NCBI GenBank assembly: GCA_046734795.1
Contig: JBKPRX010000022.1
Span: forward strand, 1-27,281
Length of the DNA: 27,281 nucleotides
Direction: 5' to 3'
Source: JBKPRX01 sp046734795
GTDB taxonomy: Bacteria > Actinomycetota > Thermoleophilia > Gaiellales > Gaiellaceae
The translations under genes and the position numbers were made by a program. The notes below the pieces were generated by a model. That model worked only from the letters and a program-made list of their open reading frames with translations. It ran no database searches and was not told the DNA's origin. Shown here piece after piece: positions 1 to 7,821 of the stretch (positions are counted from its first letter, which is position 1; every line of letters begins with the position of its first letter).

Positions 1-168
1 GTCGGTCTCGATCTTCTGCCGCGGGCTGCGCCCATAGCCCTGCTGGCGCCTGCGCAGGTCGGCGTCGATCGCCTCCTTGTCGAGTTCGAGACCGGCCGGA
101 AGGCCGGTGACGATGGCGACGAGAGCAGGACCGTGCGATTCGCCGGCGGTCGCGAGAGCGAGAGTCAT
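1..168 (-). CDS. aroC: Chorismate synthase, N-terminal part (runs off the window)
   Basis: Last step of the shikimate pathway: conversion of EPSP to chorismate using reduced FMN. Only the first 56 codons are present, and the frame stays open to base 1. The N-terminus MTLALATAGESHGPAL, followed by a GLPAGL segment and then RRRQQGYGRSPR with KIE, matches the flavin/substrate-binding start of the family very closely. The ATG at 168 is chosen because chorismate synthases begin a few residues before TAGESHG. It is the last visible gene of the alaS-ruvX-mltG-aroE-aroC run, 10 nt after the aroE stop, so it is probably co-transcribed with aroE of the same pathway. Confidence 0.93.
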   Translation of the reverse strand, partial: MTLALATAGESHGPALVAIVTGLPAGLELDKEAIDADLRRRQQGYGRSPRQKIETD

Positions 169-178
169 GTCGGCAAGC

Positions 179-880
179 CTAATTCGCTATGCCGATGGCG
201 CTGCGCATGATGTCGACCGGCGCAGCGATTCCGGTCCACAGCTCGAACGCGGCTGCGCCCTGACGGATGAGCGCCTCGCGCCCGTCGATCACCGTGCACC
301 CGGCCGCACGCGCGGCCTTGACGAGCTTCGTCGGACCGGCGTCCGCTGCGTAGGCGAGATCGACGATCACCTGGCCGCGACGCGGCTCGACGAGCAACGC
401 GTCACGGACGGGAGTCGCGTTCACGATCAGGTCACAGCCGGTCGCATCGGGCGGCCACTCGGTCGAGCGCGAGAAGATCCGCACCTCGCCCGTGAGCCCG
501 GGCAGGAGCGTCTGCGCTGCGCCGCCGGCGCCGATCAGGCAGGTTCGCTCGGTCTGGAGGCCGGCGACGATCTCCTTGTCCGTGTTGAAGCCGACGATCG
601 TGTCCTCGAAGACGAGCGTGTTCACCGCGTCGCCTTCGGCGACGTCGCAGATCGCCGCCGCCGCGTTCTTGTGCGGAATCGTGACGTTCGCGCCCGCGAA
701 GCCGAGCGCGTGCAACCCGCGGACCGCTTCGTCGAAGCGCTCCGGCGGCACGTCGCACGCGACGTAGGCCCAGTCGAGACCACGCGCCGCGAAGGCCGCG
801 TTCTGCATGCGCGGCGAGAGCGAGTGCGCGACCGGATGCCCAACGAGCGCGACGAGGCGCGTCTCACTTGATATAGCCAT
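179..880 (-). CDS. aroE: Shikimate 5-dehydrogenase
   Basis: NADPH-dependent reduction of 3-dehydroshikimate to shikimate in the cytoplasm. The 233-residue product has the shikimate-binding SLSP (residues 20-23), the NVTIPHK block with the catalytic Lys71, VNT (86-88), the FNTD block with catalytic Asp101, a GAGGAA nucleotide-binding turn (117-122), NAT, and a C-terminal RQGAAAFELWTG substrate motif. It is shorter than the usual 260-290 residues, mainly because loops in the NADP-binding half are trimmed, but every catalytic motif is present. The ATG at 880 lies inside the end of mltG (17-nt overlap) and gives the usual short lead before LVGHPVAHS. A longer frame upstream is the antisense/offset shadow of mltG. 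Confidence 0.93.
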   Translation of the reverse strand: MAISSETRLVALVGHPVAHSLSPRMQNAAFAARGLDWAYVACDVPPERFDEAVRGLHALGFAGANVTIPHKNAAAAICDVAEGDAVNTLVFEDTIVGFNTDKEIVAGLQTERTCLIGAGGAAQTLLPGLTGEVRIFSRSTEWPPDATGCDLIVNATPVRDALLVEPRRGQVIVDLAYAADAGPTKLVKAARAAGCTVIDGREALIRQGAAAFELWTGIAAPVDIMRSAIGIAN

Positions 881-1757
881 GCGCCCGCTCGTAGTTGATG
901 AACTCGCGCTCGCTCCGCGTGAAGAAGTGATGCACGCGATCCGGCTTGCGCACGAAGTAGAGGTAGTCGACCTTCGCCGGATGCGCGGCCGCCTGGATCG
1001 ACGCGAGCCCCGGGTTCGCAATCGGCGTCGGCGGGAGGCCGGCTCGGTTGCGCGTGTTGTAGGGGTTGTTGCTCTCGAGCTGCGACTGGCGGATCGACTG
1101 TGTCGGCGGAATGTCGAGGCCGTAGCGAAGCGTCGCGTCGATCCCAAGCGTCATCCCGAGCTTCAAGCGGTTGTAGATCACAGCGGCAACCTTCGGACGC
1201 TCGTCGGGCGCGAGGGTCTCCTTCTCCACCATCGACGCGATCACGAGGATGTCGTACGGCGTCAGGTTCTTCTTGCGCGCGTCCCGCAGGTCGATCTGCG
1301 ACCACAGCGTTTGGAACTCCTCCAGCTGCTTCTCGACGAGCTGCTTGGACGACGTCTTTGCGGTGAAGTTGTAGGTCGACGGAAAGAGGAAGCCTTCGAG
1401 CGGCAGAGGCTTTGACCCGAAGCCGCGGATGACTCGCGGCTTCGTCGCGGCGAGATAGTCACGCGAGTTGATTCTCGGTCGCAGGCCGCTCTTCTGAAAC
1501 GCGATCGCGTTCACCGCCTGCACGCGCTGCGCCATCTCCTTGCGCGTGAAGCCTTCCGGGAAAATGACGCGGAACTGCCGAGCAAGCGCAGTCGTCGTGG
1601 GCTGCGGCTGCGCTTCGGTGCTCTCGCGCGTCGCCTTGTACACGAGCCAGGCGCCGAAACCGAGCAGCGCGACGACGGCCGTCACCGCGACGATTCGCCG
1701 GAGCAGGATCCGACCGCGCCGCACCGGCCGCGGCGGCGGACCCGACTTCGGCGGCAT
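864..1757 (-). CDS. mltG: Endolytic murein transglycosylase MltG (YceG family)
   Basis: Membrane-anchored lytic transglycosylase that cuts nascent glycan strands and so sets their length. The 297-residue protein has a short basic proline-rich cytoplasmic tail (1-20), one transmembrane helix (about 20-40), a LysM-like region around FRVIFPEGF (62-70), and the YceG catalytic domain with EGFLFPSTY (121-129), the catalytic glutamate in MVEKE (Glu178) and YNRL. A further conserved segment is SPYNTR-like NPYNTRNRAGLPPTPI. The start at 1757 is preferred over an in-frame GTG 24 nt upstream because it forms a TGATG stop-start overlap with ruvX. Genomic pairing with ruvX is common in Actinobacteria and Firmicutes. 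Confidence 0.93.
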   Translation of the reverse strand: MPPKSGPPPRPVRRGRILLRRIVAVTAVVALLGFGAWLVYKATRESTEAQPQPTTTALARQFRVIFPEGFTRKEMAQRVQAVNAIAFQKSGLRPRINSRDYLAATKPRVIRGFGSKPLPLEGFLFPSTYNFTAKTSSKQLVEKQLEEFQTLWSQIDLRDARKKNLTPYDILVIASMVEKETLAPDERPKVAAVIYNRLKLGMTLGIDATLRYGLDIPPTQSIRQSQLESNNPYNTRNRAGLPPTPIANPGLASIQAAAHPAKVDYLYFVRKPDRVHHFFTRSEREFINYERAHGYIK

Positions 1758-2158
1758 CACTCCGCGGGGGCGCTCGACCACTCGAGGTAGCTGGAGAGAA
1801 GGTGCGCGGCCGCCCGAGCGTCCTCGGGCAGGTCCGACTCTGCCGACGTCTGGGCGGCAAGCTTCGTCGTAAACCGTTCGTCGTACGTCTCGACCGGAAC
1901 CGACAGCGACTCACGGAGCGTCGCGACAAACGCTTCGGTCGCCCGAGCCTGCTCGCCGCGTTCGCCGCGAAGCGTCAACGGCATTCCGACGACGACGAGC
2001 TCGACCTCCTCGGTTTCGACGAGCTCGGCGAGACGAGCGCGTCCCGTGCGACCGGTCGCATCGGAGATCACGCCGAGCGGTCGCGCGATCGTGCCGGTCG
2101 GGTCCGAGACGGCAACGCCCGTACGCGCGGACCCGAAGTCGAGCGCGAGGACTTTCAC
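1757..2158 (-). CDS. ruvX: Putative Holliday junction resolvase RuvX/YqgF (pre-16S rRNA nuclease fold)
   Basis: RNase H-fold nuclease of the YqgF family. Members are linked to pre-16S rRNA 5'-end maturation and Holliday-junction resolution. The 133 residues show the first acidic motif LDFGSARTGVAVSD, the second block VVVGMPLTLRGERGEQA, YDERFTT, and a C-terminal LPEDARAAAHLLSSYL helix carrying the last acidic residues. The final motif is usually a D-x-x-A-A; here it reads EDARAAA, so the acidic site may be displaced but is present. The GTG start overlaps the alaS stop as GTGA, and its own stop overlaps mltG as TGATG, so translation of the three genes is probably coupled. Confidence 0.92.
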   Translation of the reverse strand: MKVLALDFGSARTGVAVSDPTGTIARPLGVISDATGRTGRARLAELVETEEVELVVVGMPLTLRGERGEQARATEAFVATLRESLSVPVETYDERFTTKLAAQTSAESDLPEDARAAAHLLSSYLEWSSAPAE

Positions 2159-4695
2159 TCGAGCGCTGCCGCGATTGCTTGCTTGCCGGCCTCGAGCGCG
2201 TCCGCGAGCCCCGCCGGGTTCTTGCCGCCGGCCTCGGCGAGCGTCGGCCGCCCGCCGCCGCCGCCGCCGATCAGCCTGCCGAGATCCCGCACGAGCGCCG
2301 CCGCGTCGAGGCCGTGGCCGACGAGCGACTCGTCGAGGTTCACGACGAGGTACACGCGCCCGTCGTCGACCGAGCCGAGGATCACGCTGCGGGCCTTCTC
2401 CTGGTGGCGGAGCCGATCGGAGAGATCGCGCAGCTCGCCACCCTTGATCGAGACCGCGCGCGCGAGCACGACGTTGTCGCTCCGCTCGACGATCTCGACC
2501 TCGGCGTCACGGCCCGCGGCGGCGCCCTTCTTCGCCTCTTTGCGCACGCGCTCGAGCTCGACGCGAAGCTCCTCGCCTTCGCGCGCGCGTTCCCGCAGCA
2601 GCGCATAGGCCTCGCCGGCCGTGACAGCCTCGATGCGTCGGGTGCCCGCACTCGACGAGCTCTCCGACAGGATCACGAACGGCCCGATCTCTCCGGTCGA
2701 GCGAACGTGCGTCCCGCCGCACAGCTCGCGCGACCACTCGCCGTCGACCTCGACGACGCGCACGATGTCGCCGTACTTCTCGCCGAAGAGCATCATCGCG
2801 CCGAGGCGCCGCGCTTCGTCGATCGTCGTCTCGAAGATCGTCACGGGCAGGTTCGCGAAGACCTTCTCGTTCACGCGGCGCTCGACGGCTTCGCGCTCCT
2901 CTGCGCTGAGCGGCGACGAGTGCGTGAAGTCGAAGCGAAGCTTGTCAGGCCGCACCGCGGAGCCGGCCTGCCGGACGCCGTCCCCGAGCGTCTCCTGGAG
3001 CGCCTTGTGCAAGAGGTGCGTCGCAGTGTGGTTCGCCATCGTCGGAAACCGGACGGGCCACGGCACGACTGCACGCACGCGGTCGCCGGCCGAGAAGCCC
3101 GAGCCTTCGAAGAGGAGCGCCTGGTCGGACTCGAAGCGATACGCCTCGCGTAGCTCAGCGCGTGCGCCGTCCTCGCGCTCGATCCAACCTCCATCGGTGA
3201 CCTGGCCGCCGCCCGCGGGATAGAACGGCGACTCGCGGAGCTTCGCGAGGAAGAGCCGATCGTCGAGCGCCTCGAGCGCGCCGATCTGCGTGAGAACGTC
3301 CGTCTTCTCGTAACCGACGAACTCCGTCTGGAAGCCTGCCGCGTTCGAGAACTCCGCCGCACGCTGCGCCTGCCCGCCCGCGACACCCGAGCGCGAAATC
3401 TCGCGATGCTCGGCCATGAGCCGCGTGAATTCCTCGTCGTTGACGCCAAGCCCGCGTTCGCGCGCGAGCTCCACGGTGAGCTCGATCGGAAAGCCGTACG
3501 TCGCCTGGAGTGTGAATGCGTCCTCGCCGCTGATGTCGCCGCCGCGTGACGCCGCTTCCTCGAAGAGCTTCATGCCACGGTCGAGCGTCTCGCCGAACCG
3601 TTGTTCCTCGTCGGAGAGGACGCGCTGGATGTCTGCGCGCCGTCCTCGGAGCTCGGGGTACGCGTCGCCCATCTGCTCGATCACGGTGTCGGCAAGGCCC
3701 CTGACGAACGGCGGCTTCATCCCGATGCGCAGGCCGTGCTGCACCGCGCGACGGATCACGCGACGCAGGACATAGCCGCGGCCCTCGTTCGAAGGCGTCA
3801 CGCCTTCCGCGGCGATGAACGTCATGCCGCGGCCGTGGTCGGCGAGCACGCGATGCGCCTTCGTCGCGTCTGCCGAGTCGCCGTACGCGACGCCCGACTC
3901 GCTCGTGATCCAGTCCATGACGAGCTGGTAGCCGTCGGTGTCGTAGACCGACGCCACGTTCTGGACAATCTGGGCCGTCCGCTCGAGCCCGAGACCCGTG
4001 TCGATGTTCTGCTTCGGCAGCGGCGTCAGCGTTCCGTCCGCGTGCTGTTCGTACGACATGAAGACGAGGTTCCAGAACTCGAGGAACCGCTCGCAGCGCG
4101 TGCAGCCCGGCTGGCAGTCGGCCTCGCCGCAGCCGCGCTCCTCGCCCCAGTCCCAGTAGATCTCGGAGTCCGGCCCGCACGGACCGGGGCCGCCGACCGA
4201 CCAGAAGTTCTCGGACGAGGGCAGCGGCACGATCCGCTCCGGCGGCACGCCGATCTGCTCCCACAGGTCGATCGCCTCCTGGTCCGGGCCGAGCTTCAGC
4301 TCCGGATCGCCGGCGTGCACGCTGACCCAGATCCGGTCCCAGTCGAGCTTCAGGTGGTCGCGGATGAACTCCGTCGCGTAGGCGATCGCGCCGTCCTTGA
4401 AGTACTCGCCGAACGAGAAGTTGCCGAGCATCTCGAAGAAGGTCAGGTGGTAGGTGTCGAGCCCGACCTCGTCTATGTCGACCGTCCGGAAGCACTTCTG
4501 CGCGGTCGTCGTCAGCGGCGCCGGCGGCCGCTCGCGCTCGAGGAAGAACGGCATCTGCGGCTGCATGCCGGCAGAGGTCAAGAGCGTGGAATGGTCGTCT
4601 GCGCGCGGGATCAGCGAGTACGACGGGCAGCGCAGATGGCCCTTCGATTCGAAGAAGGAGAGGAACCCTTCACGTATCTCGGCGGTCGTCCGCAC
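2155..4695 (-). CDS. alaS: Alanyl-tRNA synthetase
   Basis: Charges tRNA-Ala and hydrolyses mischarged Ser/Gly-tRNA. The 846 residues cover the full family architecture: class II core with TSAGMQPQMPFF and FFEMLGNFSFGEYF; tRNA-recognition region with GRGYVLRRVIRRA; editing domain with the zinc-binding HTATHLLH (about residue 556) and CGGTHV (about 658); and a C-terminal domain with the polyglycine GGGGGGRP. The GTG at 4695 is chosen because AlaRS proteins begin about ten residues before EIREGFLSFFESKGH. No Shine-Dalgarno sequence is visible. Instead a TACAAT -10 element ends 7 nt before the GTG, which points to a leaderless transcript. First gene of the alaS-ruvX-mltG-aroE-aroC operon. Confidence 0.96.
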   Translation of the reverse strand: MRTTAEIREGFLSFFESKGHLRCPSYSLIPRADDHSTLLTSAGMQPQMPFFLERERPPAPLTTTAQKCFRTVDIDEVGLDTYHLTFFEMLGNFSFGEYFKDGAIAYATEFIRDHLKLDWDRIWVSVHAGDPELKLGPDQEAIDLWEQIGVPPERIVPLPSSENFWSVGGPGPCGPDSEIYWDWGEERGCGEADCQPGCTRCERFLEFWNLVFMSYEQHADGTLTPLPKQNIDTGLGLERTAQIVQNVASVYDTDGYQLVMDWITSESGVAYGDSADATKAHRVLADHGRGMTFIAAEGVTPSNEGRGYVLRRVIRRAVQHGLRIGMKPPFVRGLADTVIEQMGDAYPELRGRRADIQRVLSDEEQRFGETLDRGMKLFEEAASRGGDISGEDAFTLQATYGFPIELTVELARERGLGVNDEEFTRLMAEHREISRSGVAGGQAQRAAEFSNAAGFQTEFVGYEKTDVLTQIGALEALDDRLFLAKLRESPFYPAGGGQVTDGGWIEREDGARAELREAYRFESDQALLFEGSGFSAGDRVRAVVPWPVRFPTMANHTATHLLHKALQETLGDGVRQAGSAVRPDKLRFDFTHSSPLSAEEREAVERRVNEKVFANLPVTIFETTIDEARRLGAMMLFGEKYGDIVRVVEVDGEWSRELCGGTHVRSTGEIGPFVILSESSSSAGTRRIEAVTAGEAYALLRERAREGEELRVELERVRKEAKKGAAAGRDAEVEIVERSDNVVLARAVSIKGGELRDLSDRLRHQEKARSVILGSVDDGRVYLVVNLDESLVGHGLDAAALVRDLGRLIGGGGGGRPTLAEAGGKNPAGLADALEAGKQAIAAALE

Positions 4696-4702
4696 GTGGA
4701 GG

Positions 4703-4708
4703 ATTGTA
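4703..4708 (-). promoter_or_regulatory. alaS: -10 element TACAAT of alaS (predicted leaderless)
   Basis: On the minus strand TACAAT (5 of 6 matches to TATAAT) is followed by 7 nt and then the alaS GTG at 4695, which is where a transcript would start. The -35 region (around 4726-4731) is a poor match, as is usual in high-GC actinobacteria. The placement is inference from sequence only. Confidence 0.5.
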
Positions 4709-4741
4709 GGGACGGGTGTGGGCACCGACCCGTTCGCGGCG

Positions 4742-4747
4742 TATCCT
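4742..4747 (+). promoter_or_regulatory. -10 element TATCCT of the D-Ala-D-Ala carboxypeptidase (predicted leaderless)
   Basis: TATCCT is followed by exactly 6 nt and then the GTG at 4754. A possible -35 TGGGCA lies at 4719-4724 with a 17-bp spacer. It faces the alaS promoter across less than 60 bp, so both divergent promoters share one short control region. Confidence 0.5.
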
Positions 4748-4753
4748 CGGCAC

Positions 4754-5782
4754 GTGTACGGACCGACGCTCGACCGGCGCGAGTGGCGGCGACGGCGCCG
4801 CCGCCAGCAGATCCTGCGCCGCCGTCTGACGGCACTCCTCGCAGTCACGTTCGGCGCGGCTGTCCTCACGTGGCAGCTCTGGCCGACACGGTCGGTGGAG
4901 ACGGTCGCGCCCGTTCGAGCGGCGGCGGCCACGCCGGCGGTCAAGGTTCCGAAGCGGCCGGCGGCGAAGCGGCCAGTGGCGACGCGGCCGGCGGCGAAGC
5001 GGCCCGCACGGTTGCTCGTCGCGACACCGCTCGCGACTCACGTTCAGCCGGCGAAGCCGCTGAGCGCGAAGGCGGCGATCCTGATCGACGCACACGACGG
5101 TCACGTTCTCTACGGCAAACGCATGCATCAGCGTCGCCATGTCGCCTCGACGACGAAGATTCTGACCGCGCTCCTCGCGCTCGAACGACTCGACCCGAAC
5201 GAGGTCGTGACGATCGACAAGAGCGTCCCGCGCGTCCCGCTCGTCCGCGAAGGCCTTCGCGCCGGCGAGCGCGTCGAGGCCTGGAAGCTCTTCTACGGAC
5301 TGATGCTCTTCTCCGGAAACGACGACGCCCTCGCGCTTGCGATCGCCGCCGGTGGAACGCGGCCGAACTTCGTCCACCTGATGAACGAGCGCGCGCGTGC
5401 ACTCGGGCTCCACGACAGCCACTTCCGCAGCCCGAGCGGCGTCGAGGACATCGACAACTACTCGTCCGCGTGGGATCTCGCAGCGCTCACGCGCGTCGCG
5501 CTACGGAACGCACGCCTGCGCGCAATCGTGCGAACGCACATAAAACACGTGCGCTGGTCGCCGCCGACCTACGCGAAGATCTATGTGAACCACAACCTCC
5601 TCGTCGGTACGTATCGCGGCGCGAACGGCGTCAAGACCGGCTACACGGAGAAGTCCGGCCACTGCCTCGTCGCATCGGCAACGCGCGACGGCCGCACGTT
5701 GATCGCCGTGCTGCTGAACGACCCGAACATGTACGTCGACGCACGCCGACTCCTGAACGCCGGCTTTCGCAGTGCCTCGTGA
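4754..5782 (+). CDS. D-alanyl-D-alanine carboxypeptidase (DacF/PBP5-type, peptidase S11)
   Basis: Low-molecular-weight penicillin-binding protein that trims the terminal D-Ala of peptidoglycan stem peptides outside the membrane. The 342-residue protein has a very basic N-terminus (about ten Arg in the first 25), one transmembrane segment (25-42), and a Lys/Pro/Ala-rich linker with repeated KRPA units (about 66-87). The serine acyl-transferase domain carries all three motifs: STTK with nucleophile Ser132 and Lys135, SGN at 187-189, and KTG at 294-296. The C-terminal beta domain of classic PBP5 is absent. The GTG start sits 6 nt after a -10 element, and no ribosome binding site is visible. The basic linker might contact anionic wall polymers (inference). 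Its stop overlaps the next gene. Confidence 0.93.
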   Translation: MYGPTLDRREWRRRRRRQQILRRRLTALLAVTFGAAVLTWQLWPTRSVETVAPVRAAAATPAVKVPKRPAAKRPVATRPAAKRPARLLVATPLATHVQPAKPLSAKAAILIDAHDGHVLYGKRMHQRRHVASTTKILTALLALERLDPNEVVTIDKSVPRVPLVREGLRAGERVEAWKLFYGLMLFSGNDDALALAIAAGGTRPNFVHLMNERARALGLHDSHFRSPSGVEDIDNYSSAWDLAALTRVALRNARLRAIVRTHIKHVRWSPPTYAKIYVNHNLLVGTYRGANGVKTGYTEKSGHCLVASATRDGRTLIAVLLNDPNMYVDARRLLNAGFRSAS

Positions 5783-6099
5783 ACTCGACCCGCATCGTCC
5801 GCGTGTGGAAGGGCCGAGGCGACGCTGAGGGCGTTGCGCGCTACTGCGGAGACCACTTTCCGAAGGCGGTGCTTCCGGAGCTGGAGGCGACTGCGGGATT
5901 CCTCGCGGCGCGCGTCTTGACTCGCGCCGTGGAGCGCGAGCTCGAAGTCGTCGTCGAGACGGAATGGGAGAACCTGGACGCTGTGCGCGCGTTCGCGGGA
6001 AACGACGTGGACCAGGCGGTCGTCGAGCCGGTCGTTCGCGAGCTTCTGACGAACTTCGACACGCGCGTCGAGCACTTCGAAGTCGCCGTCTCTACCTGA
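5779..6099 (+). CDS. ABM-domain (antibiotic biosynthesis monooxygenase-like) protein
   Basis: A 106-residue ferredoxin-like ABM fold protein. It shows an N-terminal TRIVRVWKG strand, a helix, TEWENLDAVRAFAG with the family's conserved Trp and Phe-Ala-Gly, a VVEPVVRELL helix and a final VEHFEV strand. Family members include haem-degrading monooxygenases and many proteins of unknown substrate; nothing here fixes the substrate. The GTG start overlaps the carboxypeptidase stop (GTGA), so the two are likely translated together, though no functional link is obvious. Its last 8 nt overlap the decayed methyltransferase on the other strand. Confidence 0.8.
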   Translation: MNSTRIVRVWKGRGDAEGVARYCGDHFPKAVLPELEATAGFLAARVLTRAVERELEVVVETEWENLDAVRAFAGNDVDQAVVEPVVRELLTNFDTRVEHFEVAVST

Positions 6100-6671
6100 T
6101 CGAGATGGGCGGCCGCGACGCGATGAAGATGCACGTTGTCGCTGTGACCGTCTTCGTGCCCTCGTAGTCCGGCACGCACGCGACTAGATGGTTGCGTGCG
6201 ACCGAGTGGCGGATGTACGTGCGCATGTCGTCCGCCGTCGTCTCAACCGCCATTCGTCGTAGCAACGAGCCGGGGCGCGACGCGCGCGAGCTCGCCAAGT
6301 GCGCGATGCAAATCGGCGACGTGGTAGAGCATGAAGTTCGCGACCACGACGTCGAACGCGTCGGCGGCGAACGGCAAGTCTTGGACGTCGGCGATGCGCG
6401 CGTCGACGCCGCGCTCACGAGTCAGTTCGACCATGTGCGCGGATTGGTCGACCGCCACGACCTCGAGCCCGTACGAGGCGAGCCGCTCCGCAAATTCCCC
6501 GCGGCCGCAACCGACCTCGAGTACGCGCGACGGATGCGAATCGACAACCGCCTCGAACGCGCGAGCGAGCGGATCCGTCCCGCTCCGCCTCGACCAGATC
6601 GACTGACGCCCTTTCAGCCCCGCGTCGTTTGCGTACTCGCGTCGAACGAGTTCCGGGTCGGTCTGGCTCAC
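6092..6671 (-). pseudogene. Decayed class I SAM-dependent methyltransferase
   Basis: The first frame (GTG 6671 to TGA at 6243) encodes a recognisable Rossmann methyltransferase start: VLEVGCGRGEF (motif I), VVAVDQS, DLPFAADAFDVVVANFMLYHV and RLVATTN. It stops right after TTNGG. The matching C-terminal piece of the same family (VETTADDMRTYIRHSV, NHLVACVPDYEG, TCIFIA) follows immediately in the next frame and runs to the stop at 6092. Relatives of this family carry roughly 45-55 residues between these parts, so I infer an out-of-frame internal deletion at about 6250. The usual LRPGG before RLVA is also shortened to AP. The start lies 7 nt after the sigma-factor stop, so the remnant sits at the end of the stress operon. 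Confidence 0.75.
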
Positions 6672-6678
6672 GCGCGCG

Positions 6679-7452
6679 TCAACCGCGCGCGCGGCTTGGT
6701 TCTGCTTCCTCCTCCGTCTCCTCGACGATCGTCTCGCGGATCTTCTCGAGCGACCGCCGGATCAGGCGCGACACGTGCATCTGCGAGATGCCGACCTGCT
6801 GGGCGATCTGCGACTGCGTCAGTCCTTCGAAGAAGCGCAGCTGAAGGATCTTTCGCTCGCGCTCATCGAGCATCTTGAAGCCGGGAGCGAGGATCGCGCG
6901 GTCCTCGGAGACTTCGTACTGGTGCTCCTCCGTGCCGATCGACTCGAGCGGATCGAGGTCCTCTTCGCCGTCGCCGCCCGAACCGGTCGAGAGCGAGAGC
7001 GACGAATAGGCGCGACCGGACTCGAGTGCTTCGAGGACTTCTTCTTCCTCGACGCTCGCGGCTTGTGCAAGCTCGGGGATCGTCGGTGACCGCCCGAGTT
7101 GAACGGTGAGCTGCTCGATGAGCCGCGAGAGCTGCACGTTCAGCTCTTGCAGGCCGCGTGGCACGCGAACCGACCAGCCCTTGTCGCGGAAGTGACGCTT
7201 GATCTCGCCGATGATGTTCGGCGTCGCGTACGTCGTCAGCTCGACGCCGCGCTCGAGATCGAACCGGTCGATCGCCTTGATCAGTCCGATCGCACCGATC
7301 TGAACGAGGTCTTCGAGCTGCTCGCCGCGATACGAATACCGGCGCGCCAGAGAGCGCACGAGCGACATGTACTGCTCGATCAGCTGCTCGCGCGCATGCA
7401 GATCGCCTTGCTCGTGGTAGCGGCGAAGCAGGACCTTGTCGTTCTCGGCCAT
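6679..7452 (-). CDS. sigF: RNA polymerase sigma factor, SigB/SigF/SigG family
   Basis: Alternative sigma-70 factor of the general-stress/sporulation group (group 3). The 257 residues show region 2 (about 28-98) with LEDLVQIGAIGLIKAIDRFD, TYATPNIIGEIKRHFRD and SVRVPR; region 3 (about 100-175) with IPELAQA; and region 4 (about 205-245) with LDERERKILQLRFFEGLTQSQIA and a QVGISQMHVSRL helix-turn-helix. It lies 3 nt downstream of an RsbW-like anti-sigma gene, the classic partner arrangement. No RsbV-type anti-anti-sigma gene is visible nearby. Whether the orthologue is SigB, SigF or SigG cannot be decided from sequence alone, so the symbol marks the family only. Confidence 0.9.
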   Translation of the reverse strand: MAENDKVLLRRYHEQGDLHAREQLIEQYMSLVRSLARRYSYRGEQLEDLVQIGAIGLIKAIDRFDLERGVELTTYATPNIIGEIKRHFRDKGWSVRVPRGLQELNVQLSRLIEQLTVQLGRSPTIPELAQAASVEEEEVLEALESGRAYSSLSLSTGSGGDGEEDLDPLESIGTEEHQYEVSEDRAILAPGFKMLDERERKILQLRFFEGLTQSQIAQQVGISQMHVSRLIRRSLEKIRETIVEETEEEAEPSRARG

Positions 7453-7455
7453 GCC

Positions 7456-7821
7456 CTATGCCGTCCTCTTCGTGAGCTGCACCCAACGGTGGCCGTTCCG
7501 CTCTTCGACCTCGTAGCTGTCGCAGACCGTCTCGAGGATGCGCCGGAGACCGAGCGACGCATCGTCACGCTCGAGCTCGTCGAGCGACGACGCGATGAAC
7601 GGGCCGACCGTCGCGCGTAGAAGCGCGTCGTCGACGGCGATCGTCAAGCTGACCGGGTCGTCGATCTCGCGGTCGAGGAGGTTGTCGAGCGCGAGCTGGA
7701 GATCCTCCAGGTGCTCGACAGTCAGATCGAGTCGTGCGGCGAGCCCACCGAGCACGAGATGGCGAACGGGCGCGAACTCCTCGTCGGACGGAAGCGTCAG
7801 CGTGATCTCGTCCAGGCTCAC
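7456..7821 (-). CDS. RsbW-like anti-sigma factor with degenerate kinase site
   Basis: A 121-residue GHKL/HATPase_c_2-fold protein directly before the sigma gene. It has the size and layout of RsbW/SpoIIAB: an N-terminal strand with PSDEEFAPVRHLV, a central helix DLQLALDNLLDRE where the N box (ExxxN) should be, and a C-terminal GLRRILETVCDSYEV segment like the G2-box helix. The ATP/Mg residues are not conserved: the N-box asparagine position reads Asp51 and the DxGxG turn reads ATVGPF. I infer that it binds the sigma factor but is unlikely to phosphorylate an RsbV. The start overlaps the DUF948-like stop (ATGA), and the stop is 3 nt before the sigma gene. Confidence 0.7.
   Translation of the reverse strand: MSLDEITLTLPSDEEFAPVRHLVLGGLAARLDLTVEHLEDLQLALDNLLDREIDDPVSLTIAVDDALLRATVGPFIASSLDELERDDASLGLRRILETVCDSYEVEERNGHRWVQLTKRTA

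Noticed and set aside
4930..5020. KRPA-type repeats in the carboxypeptidase gene as a tandem DNA repeat
   Set aside because: Imperfect and in frame; better explained as a basic Pro/Ala-rich protein linker.
3601..5778. Long plus-strand open frame antisense to alaS and offset to the carboxypeptidase
   Set aside because: Arg-rich, no domain; alaS and the carboxypeptidase are unmistakable in the competing frames. Only its end (5779-6099) is a real gene.
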